DNA from: Ascidia mentula
Lineage: Eukaryota > Chordata > Ascidiacea > Phlebobranchia > Ascidiidae
DNA: 64,000 bases
Assembly (NCBI GenBank): GCA_947561715.1
Contig: OX387203.1
Location: 13,144,001 to 13,208,000, forward strand
Direction: 5' to 3'
Part shown: in pieces, positions 1 through 9,634 of the stretch
Layout: every line of letters starts with the position of its first letter
Numbering within the stretch: position 1 is the first letter of the stretch
The notes under the pieces: generated by a model
The model's database searches: none
Told to the model about the DNA's origin: nothing
What the model saw: the letters and a program-made list of their open reading frames with translations, nothing else
Position numbers and translations under genes: made by a program

Positions 1-711
1 GTATAGGAGGTGGGAAATGCCCACCGTGTAGACCTCTGTCACAATAGAAATTGTGACGTCACAGAGCATGCTTGCTCACTATGCCCTATTGCTGTCCAGA
101 GGCTAGGATGCTCTCCTTGTCGATGCAAATGTGACAAATACGGCGGCACTCAGTGTTGAAAATTCCCATTCCACGTGCTTGCGATGTCCCAACCACTCAA
201 CGTGCCCACCAGGCCAACCTCCGCCCCTCTCCCACCAGTCGACATTCTATTTGAATAAGGTAAGCATCACGCCCTGTCCGGGCTACTTTTTCACTACTTA
301 ATCGTTTGCAAAGGCCCCCCGCCGTCGTTGCCGCGTCGACGACGCCGGCTCGTGCTCATTATGCCCAATTACTGTCCAGCGGCAGGCATACTTTTCTGTC
401 GTTGCAAGCGTGGTAATTACCGCTGCACTCTCAGTGTTGAAAATTGCCAATCCACGTGCTTGCCATGTGGCAACCACTCCAAGTGCCCACCAGGCCAAGC
501 TCCGACCCTCTCCCACCAGTCGACATTCTATTTGAATAAGGTAAGCATCACGCCCTGTCCGGGCTGCTTTTTAACTACTTAATCGTTTGCAAAGACCCCC
601 TGCCGTCGTTGCCGCGTCGACGACGACTTGTGCTCATTATGCCCAATTACTGTACAGCGGCTAGGCTGCTTTTTTACTTGGGCGCGCATGATTTTATTTC
701 TATGTGAATAA
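1..711 (+). repeat. 711L unit, first copy, with two private variants
   Basis: This is a complete A+B+C unit of L type. It carries two substitutions seen in no other copy I checked: C instead of G at 218 (in the ccaagctccg stretch of A) and G instead of A at 566 (gggctgc instead of gggctac, near the end of B). Both lie within 700 bp of the gap, so contig-end consensus errors are possible. Its 696 base is A, which elsewhere predicts a following 430-bp unit. Confidence 0.9.
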
Positions 712-1217
712 GTATAGGAGGTGGGAAATGCCCACCGTGTAGACCTCTGTCACAATAGAAATTGTGACGTCACAGAGCATGCTTGCTCACTATGCCCTAT
801 TGCTGTCCAGAGGCTAGGATGCTCTCCTTGTCGATGCAAATGTGACAAATACGGCGGCACTCAGTGTTGAAAANNNNNNNNNNNNNNNNNNNNNNNNNNN
901 NNNNNNNNNNNNNNNNNNNNNNNNNNNNNNNNNNNNNNNNNNNNNNNNNNNNNNNNNNNNNNNNNNNNNNNNNNNNNNNNNNNNNNNNNNNNNNNNNNNN
1001 NNNNNNNNNNNNNNNNNNNNNNNNNNNNNNNNNNNNNNNNNNNNNNNNNNNNNNNNNNNNNNNNNNNNNNNNNTTTTTAACTACTTAATCGTTTGCAAAG
1101 ACCCCCTGCCGTCGTTGCCGCGTCGACGACGACTTGTGCTCATTATGCCCAATTACTGTACAGCGGCTAGGCTGCTTTTTTACTTGGGCGCGCATGATTT
1201 TATTTCTATGTGAATAA
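712..1217 (+). repeat. Gap-broken unit(s), 711L-type tail
   Basis: 162 bp of segment A precede the N run, and 144 bp (end of B plus all of C) follow it. The tail has tttttaact, gccgtcg and tatttc, which is the 711L haplotype. The unit in front (1-711) also ends in the 'a' state. Elsewhere that is followed by a 430-bp unit, and no 711L is directly followed by another 711-bp unit. The apparent single unit is therefore probably the ends of two units. Confidence 0.8.
874..1073. other. Assembly gap (200 N)
   Basis: Exactly 200 N interrupt the array. The left side stops inside segment A of a unit that began at 712. The right side resumes in the tail of segment B with the 711L markers (A at 573, T at 606). 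A round 200 is a usual scaffolding placeholder. Unit arithmetic does not fit 200: one 711-bp unit would need 405 missing bases, and a 430-bp unit plus a 711-bp unit would need 835. Confidence 0.97.
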
Positions 1218-1647
1218 GTATAGGAGGTGGGAAATGCCCACCGTGTAGACCTCTGTCACAATAGAAATTGTGACGTCACAGAGCATGCTTGCTCACTATG
1301 CCCTATTGCTGTCCAGAGGCTAGGATGCTCTCCTTGTCGATGCAAATGTGACAAATACGGCGGCACTCAGTGTTGAAAATTCCCATTCCACGTGCTTGCG
1401 ATGTCCCAACCACTCAACGTGCCCACCAGGCCAAGCTCCGCCCCTCTCCCACCAGTCGACATTCTATTTGAATAAGGTAAGCATCACGCCCTGTCCGGGC
1501 TACTTTTTCACTACTTAATCGTTTGCAAAGACCCCCTGCCGGCGTTGCCGCGTCGACGACGACTTGTGCTCATTATGCCCAATTACTGTACAGCGGCTAG
1601 GCTGCTTTTTTACTTGGGCGCGCATGATTTTGTTTCTATGTGAATAA
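1218..1647 (+). repeat. 430g reference unit
   Basis: This is the A+C unit with G at 415 (tgtttc), the equivalent of 696 in the long unit. It carries gccggcg (G at 325). About 44 of the 63 short units are 'g' type, and they are normally followed by a 711-bp unit. The other 19 carry A there (tatttc) and are normally followed by another 430-bp unit. Confidence 0.93.
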
Positions 1648-1655
1648 GTATAGGA

Positions 1656-1672
1656 GGTGGGAAATGCCCACC
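1656..1672. other. Inverted repeat 1 (6-bp stem, 5-nt loop)
   Basis: ggtggg and cccacc flank aaatg at the start of segment A. The element recurs once per unit, at unit positions 9-25, including the partial last copy. It lies in the part of A that B lacks. Whether it forms a cruciform or RNA hairpin is unknown. Confidence 0.6.
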
Positions 1673-1684
1673 GTGTAGACCTCT

Positions 1685-1704
1685 GTCACAATAGAAATTG
1701 TGAC
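1685..1704. other. Inverted repeat 2 (8-bp stem, 4-nt loop)
   Basis: gtcacaat, loop agaa, attgtgac forms a perfect 8-bp stem at unit positions 38-57. An outer pair, ctctgt (34-39) and acagag (61-66), partly overlaps it and allows alternative pairing. Two copies (13110 and 16682) carry G-to-T at unit position 53, which breaks one stem pair. Confidence 0.65.
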
Positions 1705-1708
1705 GTCA
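1701..1708. promoter_or_regulatory. TGACGTCA palindrome (CRE/ATF-type motif), once per unit
   Basis: The perfect 8-bp palindrome sits in gtgacgtcac, overlapping the right arm of inverted repeat 2. TGACGTCA is the consensus site for CREB/ATF-family bZIP factors in eukaryotes. The array would present more than 110 such sites at 430- or 711-bp spacing. Chance occurrence in one founder unit followed by amplification explains it equally well, so function is not supported. Confidence 0.35.
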
Positions 1709-1818
1709 CAGAGCATGCTTGCTCACTATGCCCTATTGCTGTCCAGAGGCTAGGATGCTCTCCTTGTCGATGCAAATGTGACAAATACGGCGGCACTCAG
1801 TGTTGAAAATTCCCATTC

Positions 1819-1824
1819 CACGTG
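1819..1824. promoter_or_regulatory. CACGTG E-box-like palindrome in segment A
   Basis: CACGTG occurs in ccacgtgctt of segment A, and again in B (2100-2105 in this unit). It is the G-box/E-box core recognised by bHLH proteins. It is conserved between A and B because the segments are homologous, and no promoter context is visible. Confidence 0.25.
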
Positions 1825-1906
1825 CTTGCGATGTCCCAACCACTCAACGTGCCCACCAGGCCAAGCTCCGCCCCTCTCCCACCAGTCGACATTCTATTTG
1901 AATAAG

Positions 1907-1960
1907 GTAAGCATCACGCCCTGTCCGGGCTACTTTTTCACTACTTAATCGTTTGCAAAG
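1907..1960 (+). other. Possible 54-bp mini-intron relic
   Basis: Segment A has AAG|GTAAGC, a near-consensus eukaryotic 5' splice site. A pyrimidine-rich tract (ctactttttcactac), a ttaat element and a terminal aaag follow. Removing 54 bp joins the cysteine-rich frame of A in phase to the TPCRRC frame of C and skips an in-frame TAA. The same signals are in B (2188-2241), but C lost the donor (aagtatag). The acceptor is weak. This supports an exon-like origin only tentatively. Confidence 0.25.
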
Positions 1961-2241
1961 GCCCCCCGCCGTCGTTGCCGCGTCGACGACGCCGGCTCGT
2001 GCTCATTATGCCCAATTACTGTCCAGCGGCAGGCATACTTTTCTGTCGTTGCAAGCGTGGTAATTACCGCTGCACTCTCAGTGTTGAAAATTGCCAATCC
2101 ACGTGCTTGCCATGTGGCAACCACTCCAAGTGCCCACCAGGCCAAGCTCCGACCCTCTCCCACCAGTCGACATTCTATTTGAATAAGGTAAGCATCACGC
2201 CCTGTCCGGGCTACTTTTTAACTACTTAATCGTTTGCAAAG
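1961..2241 (+). repeat. Segment B (281 bp), only in 711-bp units
   Basis: B is one full ancestral monomer lying between A and C. Its head (gccccccgccgtcg) resembles the head of C, including a 3-bp in-frame difference after the cgtcgacgacg motif. Its body and tail resemble A. From the base after the A/C difference at unit position 505 up to 573 it is identical to A, which gives a 67-bp tract where homologous exchange leaves no scar. Confidence 0.9.
1975..2229 (+). pseudogene. Cysteine-rich open frame in segment B
   Basis: An 84-codon frame opens at a TTG; the first ATG, at 2008, gives 73 residues. The middle is dense in cysteine, including FCRCK, NCQSTCLPCG and KCPPGQAP. It runs through the AAG|GTAAGC donor-like site and stops at TAA. 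The same frame is intact in all 51 long units, but only because the DNA is nearly identical. Intactness is therefore no evidence of translation. Relative to A and C the early part is frame-shifted by a 1-bp loss near unit position 380. No secretion signal or start context is seen. Family unrecognised. Confidence 0.25.
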
Positions 2242-2358
2242 ACCCCCTGCCGTCGTTGCCGCGTCGACGACGACTTGTGCTCATTATGCCCAATTACTGT
2301 ACAGCGGCTAGGCTGCTTTTTTACTTGGGCGCGCATGATTTTATTTCTATGTGAATAA
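2242..2358 (+). repeat. Segment C (117 bp), internally deleted monomer
   Basis: C begins like B (accccctgcc, cgtcgacgac, tgctcattatgccc) and stays alignable for about 75 bp. After gctgcttttttac it changes and ends in tttctatgtgaataag, which resembles the attctatttgaataag near the end of A and B. I read C as a monomer that lost roughly 170 bp of its middle. It holds the markers at unit positions 606, 680 and 696. Confidence 0.75.
2275..2343 (+). pseudogene. Truncated cysteine-rich relic in segment C
   Basis: In the frame matching the A relic, C encodes C-X2-C-X6-C-X2-C-X8-C (from the tgc codon at 2249), then runs into a non-cysteine tail and a TAA/TAG pair at the unit boundary. The 606 T/G marker is a synonymous Arg change (cgt/cgg) in this frame, and 696 A/G is a synonymous Leu change (tta/ttg). 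In g* units the 680 G-to-A change turns tgg into a stop. This is a relic, not a gene. Confidence 0.3.
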
Positions 2359-5070
2359 GTATAGGAGGTGGGAAATGCCCACCGTGTAGACCTCTGTCAC
2401 AATAGAAATTGTGACGTCACAGAGCATGCTTGCTCACTATGCCCTATTGCTGTCCAGAGGCTAGGATGCTCTCCTTGTCGATGCAAATGTGACAAATACG
2501 GCGGCACTCAGTGTTGAAAATTCCCATTCCACGTGCTTGCGATGTCCCAACCACTCAACGTGCCCACCAGGCCAAGCTCCGCCCCTCTCCCACCAGTCGA
2601 CATTCTATTTGAATAAGGTAAGCATCACGCCCTGTCCGGGCTACTTTTTCACTACTTAATCGTTTGCAAAGACCCCCTGCCGGCGTTGCCGCGTCGACGA
2701 CGACTTGTGCTCATTATGCCCAATTACTGTACAGCGGCTAGGCTGCTTTTTTACTTGGGCGCGCATGATTTTATTTCTATGTGAATAAGTATAGGAGGTG
2801 GGAAATGCCCACCGTGTAGACCTCTGTCACAATAGAAATTGTGACGTCACAGAGCATGCTTGCTCACTATGCCCTATTGCTGTCCAGAGGCTAGGATGCT
2901 CTCCTTGTCGATGCAAATGTGACAAATACGGCGGCACTCAGTGTTGAAAATTCCCATTCCACGTGCTTGCGATGTCCCAACCACTCAACGTGCCCACCAG
3001 GCCAAGCTCCGCCCCTCTCCCACCAGTCGACATTCTATTTGAATAAGGTAAGCATCACGCCCTGTCCGGGCTACTTTTTCACTACTTAATCGTTTGCAAA
3101 GACCCCCTGCCGGCGTTGCCGCGTCGACGACGACTTGTGCTCATTATGCCCAATTACTGTACAGCGGCTAGGCTGCTTTTTTACTTGGGCGCGCATGATT
3201 TTGTTTCTATGTGAATAAGTATAGGAGGTGGGAAATGCCCACCGTGTAGACCTCTGTCACAATAGAAATTGTGACGTCACAGAGCATGCTTGCTCACTAT
3301 GCCCTATTGCTGTCCAGAGGCTAGGATGCTCTCCTTGTCGATGCAAATGTGACAAATACGGCGGCACTCAGTGTTGAAAATTCCCATTCCACGTGCTTGC
3401 GATGTCCCAACCACTCAACGTGCCCACCAGGCCAAGCTCCGCCCCTCTCCCACCAGTCGACATTCTATTTGAATAAGGTAAGCATCACGCCCTGTCCGGG
3501 CTACTTTTTCACTACTTAATCGTTTGCAAAGGCCCCCCGCCGTCGTTGCCGCGTCGACGACGCCGGCTCGTGCTCATTATGCCCAATTACTGTCCAGCGG
3601 CAGGCATACTTTTCTGTCGTTGCAAGCGTGGTAATTACCGCTGCACTCTCAGTGTTGAAAATTGCCAATCCACGTGCTTGCCATGTGGCAACCACTCCAA
3701 GTGCCCACCAGGCCAAGCTCCGACCCTCTCCCACCAGTCGACATTCTATTTGAATAAGGTAAGCATCACGCCCTGTCCGGGCTACTTTTTCACTACTTAA
3801 TCGTTTGCAAAGACCCCCTGCCGGCGTTGCCGCGTCGACGACGACTTGTGCTCATTATGCCCAATTACTGTACAGCGGCTAGGCTGCTTTTTTACTTGGG
3901 CGCGCATGATTTTGTTTCTATGTGAATAAGTATAGGAGGTGGGAAATGCCCACCGTGTAGACCTCTGTCACAATAGAAATTGTGACGTCACAGAGCATGC
4001 TTGCTCACTATGCCCTATTGCTGTCCAGAGGCTAGGATGCTCTCCTTGTCGATGCAAATGTGACAAATACGGCGGCACTCAGTGTTGAAAATTCCCATTC
4101 CACGTGCTTGCGATGTCCCAACCACTCAACGTGCCCACCAGGCCAAGCTCCGCCCCTCTCCCACCAGTCGACATTCTATTTGAATAAGGTAAGCATCACG
4201 CCCTGTCCGGGCTACTTTTTCACTACTTAATCGTTTGCAAAGGCCCCCCGCCGTCGTTGCCGCGTCGACGACGCCGGCTCGTGCTCATTATGCCCAATTA
4301 CTGTCCAGCGGCAGGCATACTTTTCTGTCGTTGCAAGCGTGGTAATTACCGCTGCACTCTCAGTGTTGAAAATTGCCAATCCACGTGCTTGCCATGTGGC
4401 AACCACTCCAAGTGCCCACCAGGCCAAGCTCCGACCCTCTCCCACCAGTCGACATTCTATTTGAATAAGGTAAGCATCACGCCCTGTCCGGGCTACTTTT
4501 TAACTACTTAATCGTTTGCAAAGACCCCCTGCCGTCGTTGCCGCGTCGACGACGACTTGTGCTCATTATGCCCAATTACTGTACAGCGGCTAGGCTGCTT
4601 TTTTACTTGGGCGCGCATGATTTTATTTCTATGTGAATAAGTATAGGAGGTGGGAAATGCCCACCGTGTAGACCTCTGTCACAATAGAAATTGTGACGTC
4701 ACAGAGCATGCTTGCTCACTATGCCCTATTGCTGTCCAGAGGCTAGGATGCTCTCCTTGTCGATGCAAATGTGACAAATACGGCGGCACTCAGTGTTGAA
4801 AATTCCCATTCCACGTGCTTGCGATGTCCCAACCACTCAACGTGCCCACCAGGCCAAGCTCCGCCCCTCTCCCACCAGTCGACATTCTATTTGAATAAGG
4901 TAAGCATCACGCCCTGTCCGGGCTACTTTTTCACTACTTAATCGTTTGCAAAGACCCCCTGCCGGCGTTGCCGCGTCGACGACGACTTGTGCTCATTATG
5001 CCCAATTACTGTACAGCGGCTAGGCTGCTTTTTTACTTGGGCGCGCATGATTTTGTTTCTATGTGAATAA

Positions 5071-8000
5071 GTATAGGAGGTGGGAAATGCCCACCGTGTA
5101 GACCTCTGTCACAATAGAAATTGTGACGTCACAGAGCATGCTTGCTCACTATGCCCTATTGCTGTCCAGAGGCTAGGATGCTCTCCTTGTCGATGCAAAT
5201 GTGACAAATACGGCGGCACTCAGTGTTGAAAATTCCCATTCCACGTGCTTGCGATGTCCCAACCACTCAACGTGCCCACCAGGCCAAGCTCCGCCCCTCT
5301 CCCACCAGTCGACATTCTATTTGAATAAGGTAAGCATCACGCCCTGTCCGGGCTACTTTTTCACTACTTAATCGTTTGCAAAGGCCCCCCGCCGTCGTTG
5401 CCGCGTCGACGACGCCGGCTCGTGCTCATTATGCCCAATTACTGTCCAGCGGCAGGCATACTTTTCTGTCGTTGCAAGCGTGGTAATTACCGCTGCACTC
5501 TCAGTGTTGAAAATTGCCAATCCACGTGCTTGCCATGTGGCAACCACTCCAAGTGCCCACCAGGCCAAGCTCCGACCCTCTCCCACCAGTCGACATTCTA
5601 TTTGAATAAGGTAAGCATCACGCCCTGTCCGGGCTACTTTTTAACTACTTAATCGTTTGCAAAGACCCCCTGCCGTCGTTGCCGCGTCGACGACGACTTG
5701 TGCTCATTATGCCCAATTACTGTACAGCGGCTAGGCTGCTTTTTTACTTGGGCGCGCATGATTTTATTTCTATGTGAATAAGTATAGGAGGTGGGAAATG
5801 CCCACCGTGTAGACCTCTGTCACAATAGAAATTGTGACGTCACAGAGCATGCTTGCTCACTATGCCCTATTGCTGTCCAGAGGCTAGGATGCTCTCCTTG
5901 TCGATGCAAATGTGACAAATACGGCGGCACTCAGTGTTGAAAATTCCCATTCCACGTGCTTGCGATGTCCCAACCACTCAACGTGCCCACCAGGCCAAGC
6001 TCCGCCCCTCTCCCACCAGTCGACATTCTATTTGAATAAGGTAAGCATCACGCCCTGTCCGGGCTACTTTTTCACTACTTAATCGTTTGCAAAGACCCCC
6101 TGCCGGCGTTGCCGCGTCGACGACGACTTGTGCTCATTATGCCCAATTACTGTACAGCGGCTAGGCTGCTTTTTTACTTGGGCGCGCATGATTTTATTTC
6201 TATGTGAATAAGTATAGGAGGTGGGAAATGCCCACCGTGTAGACCTCTGTCACAATAGAAATTGTGACGTCACAGAGCATGCTTGCTCACTATGCCCTAT
6301 TGCTGTCCAGAGGCTAGGATGCTCTCCTTGTCGATGCAAATGTGACAAATACGGCGGCACTCAGTGTTGAAAATTCCCATTCCACGTGCTTGCGATGTCC
6401 CAACCACTCAACGTGCCCACCAGGCCAAGCTCCGCCCCTCTCCCACCAGTCGACATTCTATTTGAATAAGGTAAGCATCACGCCCTGTCCGGGCTACTTT
6501 TTCACTACTTAATCGTTTGCAAAGACCCCCTGCCGGCGTTGCCGCGTCGACGACGACTTGTGCTCATTATGCCCAATTACTGTACAGCGGCTAGGCTGCT
6601 TTTTTACTTGGGCGCGCATGATTTTGTTTCTATGTGAATAAGTATAGGAGGTGGGAAATGCCCACCGTGTAGACCTCTGTCACAATAGAAATTGTGACGT
6701 CACAGAGCATGCTTGCTCACTATGCCCTATTGCTGTCCAGAGGCTAGGATGCTCTCCTTGTCGATGCAAATGTGACAAATACGGCGGCACTCAGTGTTGA
6801 AAATTCCCATTCCACGTGCTTGCGATGTCCCAACCACTCAACGTGCCCACCAGGCCAAGCTCCGCCCCTCTCCCACCAGTCGACATTCTATTTGAATAAG
6901 GTAAGCATCACGCCCTGTCCGGGCTACTTTTTCACTACTTAATCGTTTGCAAAGGCCCCCCGCCGTCGTTGCCGCGTCGACGACGCCGGCTCGTGCTCAT
7001 TATGCCCAATTACTGTCCAGCGGCAGGCATACTTTTCTGTCGTTGCAAGCGTGGTAATTACCGCTGCACTCTCAGTGTTGAAAATTGCCAATCCACGTGC
7101 TTGCCATGTGGCAACCACTCCAAGTGCCCACCAGGCCAAGCTCCGACCCTCTCCCACCAGTCGACATTCTATTTGAATAAGGTAAGCATCACGCCCTGTC
7201 CGGGCTACTTTTTCACTACTTAATCGTTTGCAAAGACCCCCTGCCGGCGTTGCCGCGTCGACGACGACTTGTGCTCATTATGCCCAATTACTGTACAGCG
7301 GCTAGGCTGCTTTTTTACTTGGGCGCGCATGATTTTGTTTCTATGTGAATAAGTATAGGAGGTGGGAAATGCCCACCGTGTAGACCTCTGTCACAATAGA
7401 AATTGTGACGTCACAGAGCATGCTTGCTCACTATGCCCTATTGCTGTCCAGAGGCTAGGATGCTCTCCTTGTCGATGCAAATGTGACAAATACGGCGGCA
7501 CTCAGTGTTGAAAATTCCCATTCCACGTGCTTGCGATGTCCCAACCACTCAACGTGCCCACCAGGCCAAGCTCCGCCCCTCTCCCACCAGTCGACATTCT
7601 ATTTGAATAAGGTAAGCATCACGCCCTGTCCGGGCTACTTTTTCACTACTTAATCGTTTGCAAAGGCCCCCCGCCGTCGTTGCCGCGTCGACGACGCCGG
7701 CTCGTGCTCATTATGCCCAATTACTGTCCAGCGGCAGGCATACTTTTCTGTCGTTGCAAGCGTGGTAATTACCGCTGCACTCTCAGTGTTGAAAATTGCC
7801 AATCCACGTGCTTGCCATGTGGCAACCACTCCAAGTGCCCACCAGGCCAAGCTCCGACCCTCTCCCACCAGTCGACATTCTATTTGAATAAGGTAAGCAT
7901 CACGCCCTGTCCGGGCTACTTTTTAACTACTTAATCGTTTGCAAAGACCCCCTGCCGTCGTTGCCGCGTCGACGACGACTTGTGCTCATTATGCCCAATT

Positions 8001-8493
8001 ACTGTACAGCGGCTAGGCTGCTTTTTTACTTGGGCGCGCATGATTTTATTTCTATGTGAATAAGTATAGGAGGTGGGAAATGCCCACCGTGTAGACCTCT
8101 GTCACAATAGAAATTGTGACGTCACAGAGCATGCTTGCTCACTATGCCCTATTGCTGTCCAGAGGCTAGGATGCTCTCCTTGTCGATGCAAATGTGACAA
8201 ATACGGCGGCACTCAGTGTTGAAAATTCCCATTCCACGTGCTTGCGATGTCCCAACCACTCAACGTGCCCACCAGGCCAAGCTCCGCCCCTCTCCCACCA
8301 GTCGACATTCTATTTGAATAAGGTAAGCATCACGCCCTGTCCGGGCTACTTTTTCACTACTTAATCGTTTGCAAAGACCCCCTGCCGGCGTTGCCGCGTC
8401 GACGACGACTTGTGCTCATTATGCCCAATTACTGTACAGCGGCTAGGCTGCTTTTTTACTTGGGCGCGCATGATTTTGTTTCTATGTGAATAA
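5071..8493 (+). repeat. Higher-order block L-a-g-F-L-g (3423 bp), copy 2
   Basis: The units are 711L at 5071, 430a at 5782, 430g at 6212, 711F at 6642, 711L at 7353 and 430g at 8064. Length classes and marker states are the same as in the preceding block. Confidence 0.88.
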
Positions 8494-9634
8494 GTATAGG
8501 AGGTGGGAAATGCCCACCGTGTAGACCTCTGTCACAATAGAAATTGTGACGTCACAGAGCATGCTTGCTCACTATGCCCTATTGCTGTCCAGAGGCTAGG
8601 ATGCTCTCCTTGTCGATGCAAATGTGACAAATACGGCGGCACTCAGTGTTGAAAATTCCCATTCCACGTGCTTGCGATGTCCCAACCACTCAACGTGCCC
8701 ACCAGGCCAAGCTCCGCCCCTCTCCCACCAGTCGACATTCTATTTGAATAAGGTAAGCATCACGCCCTGTCCGGGCTACTTTTTCACTACTTAATCGTTT
8801 GCAAAGGCCCCCCGCCGTCGTTGCCGCGTCGACGACGCCGGCTCGTGCTCATTATGCCCAATTACTGTCCAGCGGCAGGCATACTTTTCTGTCGTTGCAA
8901 GCGTGGTAATTACCGCTGCACTCTCAGTGTTGAAAATTGCCAATCCACGTGCTTGCCATGTGGCAACCACTCCAAGTGCCCACCAGGCCAAGCTCCGACC
9001 CTCTCCCACCAGTCGACATTCTATTTGAATAAGGTAAGCATCACGCCCTGTCCGGGCTACTTTTTAACTACTTAATCGTTTGCAAAGACCCCCTGCCGTC
9101 GTTGCCGCGTCGACGACGACTTGTGCTCATTATGCCCAATTACTGTACAGCGGCTAGGCTGCTTTTTTACTTGGGCGCGCATGATTTTATTTCTATGTGA
9201 ATAAGTATAGGAGGTGGGAAATGCCCACCGTGTAGACCTCTGTCACAATAGAAATTGTGACGTCACAGAGCATGCTTGCTCACTATGCCCTATTGCTGTC
9301 CAGAGGCTAGGATGCTCTCCTTGTCGATGCAAATGTGACAAATACGGCGGCACTCAGTGTTGAAAATTCCCATTCCACGTGCTTGCGATGTCCCAACCAC
9401 TCAACGTGCCCACCAGGCCAAGCTCCGCCCCTCTCCCACCAGTCGACATTCTATTTGAATAAGGTAAGCATCACGCCCTGTCCGGGCTACTTTTTCACTA
9501 CTTAATCGTTTGCAAAGACCCCCTGCCGGCGTTGCCGCGTCGACGACGACTTGTGCTCATTATGCCCAATTACTGTACAGCGGCTAGGCTGCTTTTTTAC
9601 TTGGGCGCGCATGATTTTGTTTCTATGTGAATAA
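8494..9634 (+). repeat. Dimer L-g (1141 bp)
   Basis: 711L is followed by 430g at 9205. This is the commonest higher-order unit. It follows another L-g pair, the end of the preceding block. Confidence 0.9.

Larger units (their letters stand above)
1654..1806 (+). pseudogene. Cysteine-rich coding relic in segment A
   Basis: An open frame with a possible GTG start at 1657 runs about 49 codons to a TGA. It has nine cysteines in the pattern C-X4-C-X6-C-X2-C-X8-C-X2-C-X-C-X-C-X7-C, with the core CSLCPIAVQRLGC. The homologous frame in C (2278-2316) has CSLCPITVQRLGC. Across those 13 codons six bases differ and five changes are synonymous, including first-position Leu (tta/cta) and Arg (cgg/agg). 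That pattern is expected of an ancestral coding frame under selection. There is no signal peptide or upstream ATG. A 2-bp deletion relative to B separates this frame from the cysteine-rich continuation. I do not recognise the family. It is probably a gene fragment carried in the satellite. Confidence 0.35.
1648..1960 (+). repeat. Segment A (313 bp) of the reference unit
   Basis: Segment A is present in every unit. Its first ~70 bp carry two short inverted repeats and a TGACGTCA palindrome and are not shared with B. From the tgctcactatgccc motif onward it aligns with B at a 280-281-bp offset, differing by scattered substitutions, a 1-bp and a 2-bp indel. It ends in the ctactttttcactacttaat stretch followed by cgtttgcaaag. 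Confidence 0.9.
1648..2358 (+). repeat. 711L reference unit
   Basis: This is a clean representative of the 42 L-type 711-bp units. Segment A is 1648-1960, B is 1961-2241 and C is 2242-2358. The diagnostic states are A at unit position 573 (tttttaact), T at 606 (gccgtcg), G at 680 and A at 696 (tatttc). A and B share an identical tail offset by exactly 281 bp, which equals the length difference between 711 and 430. Confidence 0.95.
1648..5070 (+). repeat. Higher-order block L-a-g-F-L-g (3423 bp), copy 1
   Basis: The units are 711L at 1648, 430a at 2359, 430g at 2789, 711F at 3219, 711L at 3930 and 430g at 4641. The same six-unit order follows at once in the next block, so this is a tandem duplication at kilobase scale. 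Confidence 0.88.

Noticed and set aside
1-711. Private variants at 218 and 566 as a distinct unit lineage
   Set aside because: They occur once, in the contig end beside the gap, where consensus errors are common. They do not recur in any other unit I read.
842-1213. Open frame running through the N gap
   Set aside because: Most of it is unknown bases, and its two ends lie in different segments (A and C). It is an artefact of translating N.
1656-1672. Bacterial-type promoter, ribosome-binding site (aggaggtggg near ATG) or terminator hairpin
   Set aside because: The aggagg before aaatg looks like a Shine-Dalgarno site, but the ATG frame reaches a TAG within four codons. The stem has no T-run after it, and the array is not bacterial in character.
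1945-2163. 72-codon minus-strand open frame repeated in every long unit
   Set aside because: It lies antisense to the cysteine-rich relic in B, has no recognisable motif, and is best explained as the shadow of the other strand.
1975-2229. 84-codon plus-strand open frame repeated in 51 long units, as a multicopy gene family
   Set aside because: It starts at TTG, has no start context or signal sequence, and is intact only because the DNA copies are nearly identical. It is reported as a relic of a coding segment, not as a gene.
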